Shown: piece by piece, positions 37,295-46,722 of the stretch
How the letters are laid out: each line of letters starts with the position of its first letter
How positions within the stretch are numbered: position 1 is the first letter of the stretch
Source: Planctomycetaceae bacterium
GTDB taxonomy: Bacteria; Planctomycetota; Planctomycetia; Pirellulales; Pirellulaceae
Reading direction: 5' to 3'
DNA length: 55,233 nucleotides
NCBI GenBank assembly: GCA_002709045.1
Contig: PAPJ01000044.1
Coordinates: 1 to 55,233 of the forward strand
Notes under the pieces: model-generated
What the model saw: the letters and a program-made list of their open reading frames with translations, nothing else
What the model was told of the DNA's origin: nothing
The model's database searches: none
Position numbers and translations under genes: made by a program

Positions 37295-38140
37295 ATGCGC
37301 AATTGGACTTCTTTATTACTGGCCGTTTCTATCCTGATTTTATCCGGGTGTCGGAATAATCCGCGTGTTAACCGGCAAATTGAACAGATGGGAAGCCAAC
37401 GCCGGGTGTTAGAAGATCAGATTTATGATCTGCAGTATGAATATGATAAAAAGCTGGATGAAATCAAAAGATTGCAGCAGCAGAATGCCAGACTGCAGAG
37501 AGAGCTTAATGAGCGAGACACGCCGGCAGCAGAAGTTGAATCTGAGGTGGACGGTGGACCGGCATTAATTGACTTATCGGTAGGCGATCAGCAGAACGGA
37601 ATCTCACCGGAACCTTTAGGCTTTGAAAATCCGGCAGTGTTGGCAAAAGAAAATCTGCGCGCCAAAGAGTCGCAACAGCAAGGGGTCATCTTACCTGTCA
37701 GCCAGACGGTATTTGATGAGAAGCCTCAACGTTCGTCGATATTAATTCAGAGTGTGGAGATTAATAGGTTGAGGACAGTGTTCCGAGATGCTGATCGTAA
37801 TCGTCTTATTGATACGGTGGTATTGCACATTACACCTCGCAATGCAGCCGGAGAATTCACCCCACAGGCTGATTATGCCGAGATTGAGATTCGCGAAAAC
37901 AATGTAACCGGTCAGTTAGTGGGGCAATGGAAAGTGTCTCGAAAAGAACTTCAGTCGATTCTCTCAAAATCGATTTACCGCACTACGATTCCACTTGAAT
38001 TGGAATTGATAAAGGAGCTTGATCCTGCGACTGAGTTGTTTCTTGAAGTTCGTTTAGATCCCGGCGGCGTACGAACATCGGGTGTATTATCCTCACATGG
38101 TATTTCAACATCCCGGTCACACTGGACACCTTATCGATAG
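37295..38140 (+). CDS. coiled-coil lipoprotein of unknown function
   Basis: 281 residues from the ATG at 37295, with GCGGA before it; the ATG 24 bp earlier has no ribosome site. A lipobox (LILSGC, Cys19) marks it as a lipoprotein. Residues about 25-75 form a coiled coil (RRVLEDQIYDLQYEYDKKLD and on). An acidic, low-complexity linker follows, then a C-terminal beta-rich domain (about 145-275) with SVEINRLRTVFRDADRNRLI. I do not recognise the family. It could be an envelope spacer or tether. It ends against a bidirectional terminator shared with the convergent clpP gene. Confidence 0.7.
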   Translation: MRNWTSLLLAVSILILSGCRNNPRVNRQIEQMGSQRRVLEDQIYDLQYEYDKKLDEIKRLQQQNARLQRELNERDTPAAEVESEVDGGPALIDLSVGDQQNGISPEPLGFENPAVLAKENLRAKESQQQGVILPVSQTVFDEKPQRSSILIQSVEINRLRTVFRDADRNRLIDTVVLHITPRNAAGEFTPQADYAEIEIRENNVTGQLVGQWKVSRKELQSILSKSIYRTTIPLELELIKELDPATELFLEVRLDPGGVRTSGVLSSHGISTSRSHWTPYR

Positions 38141-38151
38141 CCCATAGCAAT

Positions 38152-38185
38152 AAAAAAAGACCGAACTTTTAACGGTTCAGTCTTT
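38152..38185. terminator. bidirectional terminator between the lipoprotein gene and clpP
   Basis: An A-run plus GACCGAAC pairs with GTTCAGTC plus a T-run: GAC-GAAC pairs with GTTC-GTC around one C-A mismatch, extended by A-T pairs on both sides. It has U-runs in both directions and sits between convergent stops at 38140 and 38217. Confidence 0.75.
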
Positions 38186-38216
38186 TGCAATTTTTACGGA
38201 AGGTACCATCCGAATA

Positions 38217-38807
38217 TTACGCCTCGGCCATTGTTGAAACCACGTTGTCGATTAATCCGTAGGACTGTGCTTCATCAGCAGACATGAAATTATCCCGGTC
38301 TGTATCAGCTTCGATTGTGGCCAAGTCCTTCCCGGTGTGTTTGATAAGAATTTCATTGAGTTTGTCTTTGGTCTTCTGAAACTCTTTTGAGTGGATCAGA
38401 ATTTCTTCAGCCGTACCCTGCATTCCTGCCAGTGGCTGATGGATCATGATGCGGGAATTTGGAAGAGCATAACGCTTACCGTCCTTTCCGGCGGTGAGCA
38501 ACAAAGCTCCCATAGAAGCAGCCTGACCGATACAGTAAGTTGCAACATCACAGGTGATAAATTGCATAGTATCGTAAATAGCGAGTCCGGCACTGACACT
38601 GCCCCCCGGCGAATTAATGTAAAAGTGAATGTCTGCCTTCGGATCATCAGACTGCAGGAATAGCATTTGTGCGACAATGGCGTTCGCAACCTCGTCGTTA
38701 ACGCCGGAACCGAGGAACACGATCCGGTCCTTAAGCAAGCGACTGTATATGTCATAGGCTCGTTCGTCACGACCATTGGATTCAACTACATATGGAATTG
38801 GAGGCAT
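38217..38807 (-). CDS. clpP: ATP-dependent Clp protease proteolytic subunit ClpP (standard-length copy)
   Basis: 196 residues, close to the E. coli length. The Ser-His-Asp triad is complete: S98 in GQAASMGA, H123 in MIHQPLAG, D172 in [26 protein letters not shown] (64-81) is the substrate-strand region. ClpP assembles into a two-ring barrel fed by ClpX or ClpA/C; no unfoldase gene is in the window. It is 36 bp downstream of a second, longer clpP, so the two are co-transcribed and could form a mixed barrel, as in several phyla with two ClpPs. Confidence 0.95.
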   Translation of the reverse strand: MPPIPYVVESNGRDERAYDIYSRLLKDRIVFLGSGVNDEVANAIVAQMLFLQSDDPKADIHFYINSPGGSVSAGLAIYDTMQFITCDVATYCIGQAASMGALLLTAGKDGKRYALPNSRIMIHQPLAGMQGTAEEILIHSKEFQKTKDKLNEILIKHTGKDLATIEADTDRDNFMSADEAQSYGLIDNVVSTMAEA

Positions 38808-38843
38808 AGCTACGGTCCCCGTTATAAGGTCTATGTTTGTATT

Positions 38844-39548
38844 CTATTCGGACTTTTCTTTGTCGTCGGCTGAGTTTGCATTCTCTGCAGGTTGACGGAG
38901 CAAGTCGTCCACAATGCCGTAATCAACTGCTTGCTGAGCGGTTAGGAAAAAGTCCCGATCGGTATCTTTGGCAATATCCTCCTTGGATTTGCCACAGGTA
39001 TCAGCCAGGATCTGATTCAAAACATCACGGTTCCTTAGAATTTCATCCGCCTGAATGTTAATGTCACTAATCTGACCACTAACACCACCGTAGGGTTGGT
39101 GCATCATGACACGCGAGTGAGGCAATGCGAATCGCTTTCCTTTGGTTCCACCTGCAAGCAAAACTGCAGCCCCACTGGCGGCCTGTCCTACACAGTAGGT
39201 GGCGACCGGACAGCTGAGTATCTGCATAGTGTCGTAGATAGCCAGCGTGGCTACAACGCTACCGCCGGGAGAATTGATATAAAAGTGAATATCTTTGTTG
39301 CGGTTCTCGCTTTGCAGATAGAGTAGTTTCATGACCACTTCATTTGCATTGCCCGTATGGATCTCGCCTTGAAGAAAGACGATGCGATTTTCCAGTAGTA
39401 AATCGCCCAGTGTGAGCTGACGCTGACGCTGTACGTTTTGGTAACTGTAAGAATTCGTTTCGTCCGGATAGTAAGGTGCAGTAAAATCACCAGGAAGCGG
39501 AGTCTGATCTGCGGCTAGCGGTTTTTCATTGAATTGCTTAAAACTCAT
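38844..39548 (-). CDS. clpP: ClpP-family protease subunit (longer, divergent copy)
   Basis: 234 residues, with an N-terminal extension of about 27 and an acidic C-terminal tail (ENANSADDKEKSE). The triad is present: S125 in GQAASGAAVLL, H150 in MMHQPYGG, D199 in DTDRDFFL. The loop after the catalytic Ser reads GAA instead of the usual MGA. The substrate strand [18 protein letters not shown] is intact. It lies upstream of the standard-length clpP in the same operon and downstream of tig, with a terminator-like hairpin between tig and it. It is likely active; the extra ends may set which ring or unfoldase it joins. Confidence 0.93.
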   Translation of the reverse strand: MSFKQFNEKPLAADQTPLPGDFTAPYYPDETNSYSYQNVQRQRQLTLGDLLLENRIVFLQGEIHTGNANEVVMKLLYLQSENRNKDIHFYINSPGGSVVATLAIYDTMQILSCPVATYCVGQAASGAAVLLAGGTKGKRFALPHSRVMMHQPYGGVSGQISDINIQADEILRNRDVLNQILADTCGKSKEDIAKDTDRDFFLTAQQAVDYGIVDDLLRQPAENANSADDKEKSE

Positions 39549-39652
39549 AAATCCCGTCCGGTTGTTCTAAGGGGTTTTCATTGGCGTCAATTATGCCACA
39601 TGTGGGCATTTTTGGGGAGACAGGATTGAAGGCAAAAATAGTCAGTCAGTGA

Positions 39653-39691
39653 ACAAAAAAAACGTCAGCTAAATGAAACTCGCCGACGTTT
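39653..39691 (-). terminator. terminator between tig and the clpP pair
   Basis: On the minus strand AAACGTC and GACGTTT form a perfect 7-bp stem, extended by GC/GC past one mismatch, followed by an uninterrupted T-run of about eight. It lies roughly 45 bp after the tig stop. It should separate, or attenuate, tig transcription from the clpP genes. Confidence 0.85.
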
Positions 39692-39733
39692 GTCTTTGGG
39701 CACTGAAAAACATCTGCAGAATAAGATTCTTTA

Positions 39734-41335
39734 CTATTCAGCTTCTTCTTCAGCAGGGGGTTCCGTTATTTCTTCGGAATCAGCCTCGGCCACCGTCGCT
39801 TCCTGCTTGGCATCCTCTACTATCTCCTCTTCTTCGTCAGCTGAGCGGCTGACAGGTTGAACGCCACTTATCGCTGTTGAAAGAGCGAAGGAATCGTTGT
39901 CTTCGTCTTCCGGCAGGTCAGTTTCAGTGAAGTTTGCTGCTTCAGTGATCAGCTCGATAGCCTGACGTTCAATGATTTGATTTCGCAAAGCATCCATATC
40001 CCCTCGTTTTTCGAGCTGAGCTCGTACGGCACGTGGTGAAGTTTGTTGTTGCATTGCGATAATCAGAATTTCACGTTCGATATCTTCCGGTGTCGCGTCC
40101 AGATCATTATCTTCAGCGATTCGCTCGAGAATGAAGTGTTCTTTGAGAGCCTTTTCAGTGCTACCGAGTAGGTTTTGCTGCAGGCGGTTAATGTGTCGAC
40201 GAATCTCTTCGTCGGGGAATCCACTAGCCTGCAGTTCCAGAATTGAACGTTGTAATTCACGTTGTGACTGACGGCGGAGTAATTGAGGAGGTAATTCCCA
40301 GTTAGCGTCTGCAGTTAGTATTTCAGTGATTTGAGAACGAGTACGTTGTTGCTGATGATAATTCAGCTGACGTTCCAATTCTTCGCGAACGGCTGCTTTC
40401 AACTCATCTTCAGTTTCGAACCCACCAACTTCTTCCAGAAATTCCGGAGTAAGTTCAGGAGGTGTCACTCGTTTAACGCTATTTATTGTGATACTAGCAG
40501 CATATTCTTTACCAGCAAGTTCTTCATCATCCAATGCGTCGCTGAGTTTAGCAGTTGTATCTTTCGAGTCACCTGCACTAGCGCCTGTCACCAAATCACC
40601 AAAGCCATTGATTGCACCATCTGAGAATGAGAGGCTTTGACGAACAATCACATTTTCTTCACTGACAGTCGAAGTAATTTCATCGCCGTCTTTGAATTCG
40701 ATGGAGATGTTAACGGTGTCACCGGATTCAATGGGACTATCAACTTCATCGATATCGCCGTAACGTTGCAGCAGTTCAGCGGCACGTTCGTTGACTTCTT
40801 CTTCGTTGTATTCGTGTACAACTTTTTCCAGATCCAACCCCTTCCATTCGGGCAGATCGAATTCAGGTCGCACTTCGACGTTAAATTCGAATGTTAGATC
40901 ACCATCGTCAGGCATCTGAACAGCTTCAAAGTTGAAGTCGGGTTCACTGATAGCCGAGAAATCTTGTTCTTCGGTAACCTGAGACATCGCATCCATGATC
41001 AAAGAACCTTTGACCTGATCAATGATATCGCTTTTGAAGCGGGATTCTACGAGCTTACGTGGAGCGCGTCCGATACGAAACCCGGGGATTTGAGCCTTTG
41101 GCATCAAATCGCTATATGCTTCGTCTTTGTATTTTTCGATATCAGCGGCTACGACAGTAACAATCACATGACGTTCACACGCGCCAACTTCGTTGACTTC
41201 CACCTGAATATCAAGACGATCCTGATTGTCTTCAGATTCAGCTACGGTTTCTTCAAGCTGATCTTCGACGGCTTCGTCAGTTGCTACTGTATCCAAAACT
41301 TCTTCTGGAACTTCATTTGTATCTTGGTCGGACAT
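39734..41335 (-). CDS. tig: trigger factor
   Basis: Ribosome-bound chaperone and prolyl isomerase acting on nascent chains. 533 residues from the ATG at 41335 (MSDQDTNEV); a longer frame adds 29 implausible residues. The ribosome-docking motif is GFRIGRAPRK (85-94). The PPIase-like domain follows (ESGDTVNISIEFKDGDE near 212-228) and the helical C-terminal arm from about 310. Both ends are extended with acidic sequence: about 40 residues before the usual start and a Glu-rich tail (EEEEIVEDAKQEATVAEADS near 502-521). E. coli Tig has 432 residues. The PPIase segment looks diverged, so isomerase activity is uncertain. The neighbouring clpP genes match the common tig-clpP order. Confidence 0.92.
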   Translation of the reverse strand: MSDQDTNEVPEEVLDTVATDEAVEDQLEETVAESEDNQDRLDIQVEVNEVGACERHVIVTVVAADIEKYKDEAYSDLMPKAQIPGFRIGRAPRKLVESRFKSDIIDQVKGSLIMDAMSQVTEEQDFSAISEPDFNFEAVQMPDDGDLTFEFNVEVRPEFDLPEWKGLDLEKVVHEYNEEEVNERAAELLQRYGDIDEVDSPIESGDTVNISIEFKDGDEITSTVSEENVIVRQSLSFSDGAINGFGDLVTGASAGDSKDTTAKLSDALDDEELAGKEYAASITINSVKRVTPPELTPEFLEEVGGFETEDELKAAVREELERQLNYHQQQRTRSQITEILTADANWELPPQLLRRQSQRELQRSILELQASGFPDEEIRRHINRLQQNLLGSTEKALKEHFILERIAEDNDLDATPEDIEREILIIAMQQQTSPRAVRAQLEKRGDMDALRNQIIERQAIELITEAANFTETDLPEDEDNDSFALSTAISGVQPVSRSADEEEEIVEDAKQEATVAEADSEEITEPPAEEEAE

Positions 41336-41530
41336 TTCCCAAACCTGTTTCTTAGTACACGTTTCCGCACGGCGTCGGAAAACCGTTTTACCCATAAAAG
41401 ACGAATGACACGTCATCATCACGTGTCATTGACCTACTATAGGTTGTCATGAATCCGGACTTTTGTCTCGAAAAAACCCCGTTCGGTCAATTGACTATCC
41501 TGCAATATTGTACCGACTGAGGTCAAAAAG

Positions 41531-41603
41531 AGCGGCTGATGGGATTCGAACCCACGACAACAACGTTGGCAACGTTGTGCTCTGCCAACTGAGCTACAGC
41601 CGC
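41531..41603 (-). tRNA. tRNA-Gly (anticodon GCC)
   Basis: Folds as a complete 73-nt cloverleaf on the minus strand: acceptor GCGGCTG/CAGCCGC, D-stem GCTC/GAGC, anticodon stem CAACG/CGTTG with loop TTGCCAA, a 5-nt variable loop, and T-stem GTGGG/CCCAT with loop TTCGAAT. The discriminator is T, as in bacterial glycine tRNAs. CCA is not encoded. It lies about 200 bp upstream of the tig start. Confidence 0.96.
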
Positions 41604-42195
41604 TTAATTGGCATGTTTTGCAAGGAACCACCCCTGAAAACATGAAATTACCTTTAATAGGTTCTGTTAGTTTAACTCAGCAACCCTGCACGCTAAAGGG
41701 GGACTAACGTCCGAAAATCAAGTTTTTTTCAGTGCTTTATTCATGATCTGTTTATCGGTTTTAACTTACTTATAACCAGTAACGCGGCGTCATTTTTCAG
41801 CATGAATAAGTTGGCTTTAAGAGTAGATAATGGAGATTTATTAGCGCAATAGAAGAACAGTTGAATCTGTCAGGCTTTGCAACTGGCAATAAGTATCCGT
41901 TTATTAATGAGATTGCATTTGATTGTTAACATAAATTTTTTCAATACAGTAAGCCAATTTGGGCTATCAAAGATTCAATCTAAAAACAAATTTTTATTAA
42001 TTGTCGAGATAACCCTCGATAGCTAAAATTAATCTTTCCGCCGGTTTGTATGCAGAAGCGTTGTATTACGCTTTCATAAACTTATGTTTATGTATCAGGT
42101 TGATAATTTTAGGTAAGAGTTAACGACTGCAGCTTACAGCCGCAAACTTAGGTTAAAACTTTCTTTAATCATTTTATCACTGAAAATCTTTATAC
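41604..42195. other. AT-rich intergenic region upstream of the FHA gene
   Basis: 592 bp between the tRNA (minus) and the FHA gene (plus). There is no ORF with coding character. It is markedly AT-rich, and its last 200 bp hold three successive inverted repeats (listed separately). No consensus promoter was identified with confidence. It could hold an unannotated RNA gene or a long leader. Confidence 0.4.
42001..42092 (+). promoter_or_regulatory. three consecutive hairpins in the leader region of the FHA gene
   Basis: Three inverted repeats in 92 nt: TTGTCGAG-ATAACC-CTCGATAG (42001-42022, with G-U pairs at the base), AAGCGT-TGTATT-ACGCTT (42056-42073, perfect), and CATAAAC-TTAT-GTTTATG (42075-42092, perfect). 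The last two are back to back. They end about 100 nt before the FHA start. No U-run follows. I recognise no known riboswitch; leader RNA, small RNA or a set of operators are all possible. Confidence 0.4.
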
Positions 42196-43074
42196 ATGAA
42201 CGTTGATTTTACGGTTTTCAAAGAAGGTCAACCCTTGAAGACAATCAGGGCGTTGCTTCCGGTAGTTATTGGTCGAGGGACTGATTCTACTCTTACCATT
42301 AAGCACCCGTTGTTGAGTCGTCGGCATTGTGAAGTTTACGAAGAAAGTGGGCAGGTTTTTGTAAAGGATCTGGCATCTCTTAATGGTACTTTTGTAAACG
42401 ATGCTCGCGTGGAAACTGCCTTACCTTTGGTTTCCGGATCGCAATTGAAGTTGGGTTCTGTTGAAATACAGGTTTCCTTCACATTGGGAGCTACAGCTGA
42501 TACTACTGACGCTGATCTGGAAACGGCAACGCTAGCAGCTGAACAGATAGAAACTACAACAGTCGCGGAAGAGACGATTCCAGCAGATGTCGAAGAAGCA
42601 TCTTTTGACTTGAGCGATTTTGAAATCAATGAAGCTGCAACCGCTGGAGAAGAGCCTGCTGCTAACGAAGCGGAATTTGACCTGGCTGATTTTGAAGTTT
42701 CAGATGGCTCGGTTAAAGAATCTCCGGAAGTTAACGATGCGATAGCAGAGGCCGAAAGTTTAGATCTTGCTGATTTCGAAGTCAGTACTCCTGAAGTAGC
42801 CCCGGCGGACGATATGTTAGATCTTGCTGATTTTGAAGTTGCTGATCCCGTTGCGGAAGAAGCTGGGCCTGAAGCTCAAGTCGAACTCCCATCATTGATG
42901 GATCTCGCTGGTGGTCTCGATGAAACAGTAGAAAAACCAGCAGAACAGGATCCAGTTGCAGAACCAGCTTCAGCCGATTTGGCTACTACTGATGATCCCT
43001 GGGCACCTCCGACCGAACCACAGGTCAAGGCAGATGACGACGATCTGGATGCATTTCTGGCAGACTTGAGTTAA
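42196..43074 (+). CDS. FHA-domain protein with four DLADFEV-type repeats
   Basis: 292 residues, cytoplasmic, strongly acidic. Residues 1-97 are an FHA domain with phosphothreonine-pocket residues GRG (26-28), SRRH (41-44) and SLNGT (61-65), so it should bind phosphothreonine peptides made by Ser/Thr kinases. The remainder is disordered Ala/Glu/Asp-rich sequence carrying four copies of an octapeptide: FDLSDFEI (137-144), FDLADFEV (161-168), LDLADFEV (189-196), LDLADFEV (208-215). It ends in DDDLDAFLADLS. The repeats look like short docking motifs for one partner, making this a phospho-dependent scaffold. There is no clear Shine-Dalgarno site before the ATG. It is followed 166 bp on by a DUF255 gene. 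Confidence 0.85.
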   Translation: MNVDFTVFKEGQPLKTIRALLPVVIGRGTDSTLTIKHPLLSRRHCEVYEESGQVFVKDLASLNGTFVNDARVETALPLVSGSQLKLGSVEIQVSFTLGATADTTDADLETATLAAEQIETTTVAEETIPADVEEASFDLSDFEINEAATAGEEPAANEAEFDLADFEVSDGSVKESPEVNDAIAEAESLDLADFEVSTPEVAPADDMLDLADFEVADPVAEEAGPEAQVELPSLMDLAGGLDETVEKPAEQDPVAEPASADLATTDDPWAPPTEPQVKADDDDLDAFLADLS

Positions 43075-43240
43075 GGCTTAAGAAATCGTCCATCATTTCT
43101 TTTTTTAATGCTTAATCATCTGCTGATTAGTAAGCACATCGCTAGGAGTGATAGGCAAACTTTCCACTTGTAAGTCTTTTGACGGTACAATCAATGGGCA
43201 TTGAAAAAATCCGTATCTGTCACGTCATAGAGTATTTGCC

Positions 43241-45196
43241 ATGAGAAGCCTTCGAATTATTTTGATTCTATTAATCGTTTTGCTTCCCGGTCTTCTTTCT
43301 GCTCAGCAAGAGAGTCCAGAAAAAAAACAAGCAGCGCAAAAGGAGCATTCTAATCATCTGGTGAATGAAACCAGTCCATACTTGCTTACGCATGCACACA
43401 ATCCGGTTGATTGGTATCCCTGGGGGGAGGAAGCATTTGCGAAAGCCAGAAAGGAAAAGAAGATGATTTTCCTGTCAGTTGGATACTCCAGCTGCCATTG
43501 GTGCCATGTGATGGAACGTGAATCTTTTGAGGATGAGGAAATTGCGGAATACCTCAACGAACATTATGTATGCGTCAAGGTTGATCGTGAAGAACGTCCT
43601 GATGTCGACCAGGTGTACATGACAGCTGTACAGGCTTTGACTCAGCGTGGTGGTTGGCCGATGAGTGTGTTTCTTCATCCGGATGGTCGTCCTTTCACTG
43701 GTGGTTCTTATTTTCCAGCTCGTGATGGTGATCGCGAAGGCCTGCCGGGATTCCTCACAATTATTAAAAGGCTGGAGAAGATTTGGACAGACCAGCCGGA
43801 GCTTGTAGATCAGCAGGCGGCTGAGGTTACTAAGGCAGTCAAAGCAGAGCTTGAAGCGCGAATACCTCGTTCCCTTTTGCCGTTGACGGCAGAAGTACTC
43901 GACAAAACAACGGCATCCTTAGCTGAAGAATTTGATCAACAGTGGGGCGGCTTTGGCTACAGCATTGCCAATCCAAATGTTCCAAAATTCCCGACTCCCG
44001 GCAATCTTGAGTTTTTACTTTATCGCGTCCTGCAACTTAAAGCCGAAGGTGAATCGGGTGAAAAAGAACTTGAGATGCTTACTGGTCAACTTGACCATAT
44101 GGCCTTAGGAGGTATCCGGGATCATCTTGGTGGTGGGTTTCATCGTTACAGCGTGGATCGTTTTTGGCACATTCCTCATTTTGAAAAAATGTTATACGAC
44201 AATGGGCAACTGGCTTCCGTCTATGCGGCAACTTATAAACTGACCGGCAATATTGAATACAAGCAGGTAACCGATGAACTACTTCAATTTGTACTACGTG
44301 AGATGACCGATGAGTCCGGTGGATTCTATTCTGCATTGGACGCGGATAGTGAAGGTGAAGAAGGGAAGTTCTACCGTTGGTCTCGTGATGAAGTCAAGAA
44401 AGAATTAACCGATCAGGAGTATCGCCTGCTGGCGGATATTTACGGTGTCAGCGATGACCCTAATTTCGAGGAGCATTACTATACGTTGTTGTTGAAGTCA
44501 TCCCTCTCACAAATTGCCAAAGAGCGGGCAATGAGCCGGGAAGAACTTGAGTCACAGCTGTTACCGATTCGTGAGAAATTGTTGGCATTGCGTTCTAAAA
44601 GAATACGGCCGTTGTTAGATACAAAGATTCTGGCGAGTTGGAACGGTTTGATGATTCGTGGATTTGCTGATGCCGGAAGATTGCTGGAGAACGATGACTA
44701 TATCATTGCCGGTGCCAAGGCAGCGGAATTTATTTTGCAGAATATGCGTGATGAGCAAGGAAATCTGCTTCATAGTTTCAATAAGCAAGCGGCGCGGTTT
44801 AACGCCTATCTGGCAGATTATGCTTACATGATCGAAGGGCTTAACGCCCTTCATCGTGCAACAGGTGAAGAGAAGTGGTTGAAGTATTCCCGTGAATTAA
44901 TGGCTCAGCAGTTGGAGAGATTTTGGGATCGTTTAGCAAACGGATTTTTCTTTACAGCTAGCGACCATGAACGCTTAATTGCCCGGGCGAAGAATCCGAT
45001 CGATAGTGTGCGTCCGTCAGGCAATTCAGTTTCAGGTCAAAATCTGTTGTATCTCTATCAAGTTACGAAAGACGAGAACTACCTGGACTACGCGCAAAAG
45101 ACTTTGGATAGCGTGTCCGGAATCATGTCGTCATCGCCTCAGGCGTCTCCGAGAATGTCTATCCTGGTGAATGAACTACTGCAGTTGGAAGACTAA
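43241..45196 (+). CDS. exported DUF255 / thioredoxin-fold and six-hairpin protein (YyaL/SPATA20 family)
   Basis: 651 residues with an N-terminal hydrophobic signal (about 1-21). The thioredoxin-like DUF255 domain (about 36-190) starts [25 protein letters not shown] (broken over 37-61) and has the redox motif [10 protein letters not shown] with C85 and C88. The rest is an (alpha/alpha)6 barrel as in N-acylglucosamine 2-epimerases: [17 protein letters not shown] near 287-303, [27 protein letters not shown], and [15 protein letters not shown] near 467-481. The family is widespread from bacteria to man; the reaction is unknown. The export signal is notable because most family members are cytoplasmic. 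It is convergent with the permease gene, 14 bp away. Confidence 0.88.
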   Translation: MRSLRIILILLIVLLPGLLSAQQESPEKKQAAQKEHSNHLVNETSPYLLTHAHNPVDWYPWGEEAFAKARKEKKMIFLSVGYSSCHWCHVMERESFEDEEIAEYLNEHYVCVKVDREERPDVDQVYMTAVQALTQRGGWPMSVFLHPDGRPFTGGSYFPARDGDREGLPGFLTIIKRLEKIWTDQPELVDQQAAEVTKAVKAELEARIPRSLLPLTAEVLDKTTASLAEEFDQQWGGFGYSIANPNVPKFPTPGNLEFLLYRVLQLKAEGESGEKELEMLTGQLDHMALGGIRDHLGGGFHRYSVDRFWHIPHFEKMLYDNGQLASVYAATYKLTGNIEYKQVTDELLQFVLREMTDESGGFYSALDADSEGEEGKFYRWSRDEVKKELTDQEYRLLADIYGVSDDPNFEEHYYTLLLKSSLSQIAKERAMSREELESQLLPIREKLLALRSKRIRPLLDTKILASWNGLMIRGFADAGRLLENDDYIIAGAKAAEFILQNMRDEQGNLLHSFNKQAARFNAYLADYAYMIEGLNALHRATGEEKWLKYSRELMAQQLERFWDRLANGFFFTASDHERLIARAKNPIDSVRPSGNSVSGQNLLYLYQVTKDENYLDYAQKTLDSVSGIMSSSPQASPRMSILVNELLQLED

Positions 45197-45210
45197 ATTA
45201 GTTCTTCTGT

Positions 45211-46680
45211 TTATTCGGTAATGTTCGTCACTCGATTGAATACAAAATAGAGTGGTATGCTGATGGTCAGAAAGACTGCACTAAAGAGGCCGGCGTATCC
45301 TTCGCTAACTAGTACCAAAACGAGAAATACGGTATTCATCAGTAGGGCGATACCAGGAACCAATGGGTAGCCCGGAATACGATAAGGACGAGGTGTGTCA
45401 GGTTCTTTGTTACGTAAGATAAAAACAGCACCAATAGTCATGACGATGAAAACGGTGGAACTTAGGACGGCAATGTTGGTCAGTTGATCGAATATCTCTG
45501 CGGCTTTATTGAGGTTTCTATTCGCTTCATCGCCGGTGTAAAGCACAAGAAATGTGACAAGCAGGAATACGGAGATACTACTCACACCCTGTCCAATGAT
45601 GGCAATGTATGGTGCTTTTGTTTTGGGATGGACTTTCTTGAATGCTGGTATAAACATTTCATCACGAGCCATAGCAAACAGTACGCGTGGAGGAGTCAGG
45701 AATCCGGTGTTAAGAGCACTTAATGCACTTACCATGATGACCGAACTGATCAAAGCGGTACCGAATTTGGCTAGCGATTCGCTCAGCGGATAAAGATAAG
45801 CGTTGGCAGCAGCCTGAGGAATGTCCTGCAGCGGGTCATTCTTGATTGCGAACATCTCATCCAGAGAAAAAATGCCATGAAAAGCAATGTTCACCGCGAT
45901 GTAGATGAACATCAAAACTAACGCGCCTCCGATGAGGGCAAAGGATAGATTCTTTTCTGGTTGTTTGATTTCTTCGGCGACACTAGTGACCATCCAGCCA
46001 CCTGAGTAAGCCCACATAACACTTAGCATGACTAGCGTAAGCATTTGAATTACAGAATCAGATCTGTCTTCAGAAACAGGGACACTTTCGAAGTTGGTCA
46101 GCGAAAAAGTTTCATTCGCTCCGAACATAGAAATAAAGGGAAGTATCGATATGAATACAAGAACGAGTACTTTAACTACGGTCGTTAAGTTTTGAATCAT
46201 ACTGCCCCAGAAAACTCCCATACAATTGATAAAAGTTAAGGTTGCCTGGAGACCGACGACAATCAGGATGATTTCTAGTGTCGAGAACTCGACTCCGATC
46301 GTCGTACCGAGCGTCATCGTAAAGAAAACGGCCAGAGCCGAGTTTGCGGTGGATTGAAAGAAAACTGATTCGTTCCAGCCAGATAGGAAAGCAGGTAGTC
46401 TTCCGTAGGCCTGTTTAATATAGACATAGGTTCCACCGGCTTTAGGCATCATCAAACACAGTTCAGCCATGCAAATAGCAGTGACAAGCGTAATGACGCC
46501 TCCGGCAACCCAGCCTAGCATGATCAGAGTGACACTGTTGCTGGCAGCAGCATTGGCGGCTGGCTTGGCAAAGATTCCGGATCCAATGACAGCTCCGACC
46601 ATCATTGCAATTGCCGACCATTTGCCCAGTGCTCTAGAAAGCGTTGGAGTTTTGTTCGTAGAAGAAGTTGGTTCTGCCAT
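45211..46680 (-). CDS. APC-superfamily amino acid permease
   Basis: 489 residues with about 12 predicted membrane helices and short loops. TM1 carries the unwound APC motif AVIGSGIFAKPA (30-41). AELCLMMPKAGGTYVYIKQAYG (split over 68-89) and the STVFIVMTIGAVFILR region fit the amino acid / LAT-like branch, which exchanges or imports amino acids. No substrate can be named from sequence. The next gene upstream on this strand encodes a small coiled-coil protein, with a 42-bp gap. I see no terminator between this gene and the convergent DUF255 gene. Confidence 0.88.
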   Translation of the reverse strand: MAEPTSSTNKTPTLSRALGKWSAIAMMVGAVIGSGIFAKPAANAAASNSVTLIMLGWVAGGVITLVTAICMAELCLMMPKAGGTYVYIKQAYGRLPAFLSGWNESVFFQSTANSALAVFFTMTLGTTIGVEFSTLEIILIVVGLQATLTFINCMGVFWGSMIQNLTTVVKVLVLVFISILPFISMFGANETFSLTNFESVPVSEDRSDSVIQMLTLVMLSVMWAYSGGWMVTSVAEEIKQPEKNLSFALIGGALVLMFIYIAVNIAFHGIFSLDEMFAIKNDPLQDIPQAAANAYLYPLSESLAKFGTALISSVIMVSALSALNTGFLTPPRVLFAMARDEMFIPAFKKVHPKTKAPYIAIIGQGVSSISVFLLVTFLVLYTGDEANRNLNKAAEIFDQLTNIAVLSSTVFIVMTIGAVFILRNKEPDTPRPYRIPGYPLVPGIALLMNTVFLVLVLVSEGYAGLFSAVFLTISIPLYFVFNRVTNITE

Positions 46681-46722
46681 TTAGATCATCGATTGAGATA
46701 TTCACAAGATTATCAGATTCGT

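Noticed and set aside
40964..41452. 162-codon plus-strand open frame rich in Phe
   Set aside because: It is the antisense shadow of the acidic tig coding sequence; the Phe-rich look comes from reversed Glu codons.
41692..41730. GGAC-TAAC-GTCC followed by a T-run as a terminator
   Set aside because: The stem is only four base pairs and the T-run begins about 10 nt after it; there is no plus-strand gene upstream for it to end.
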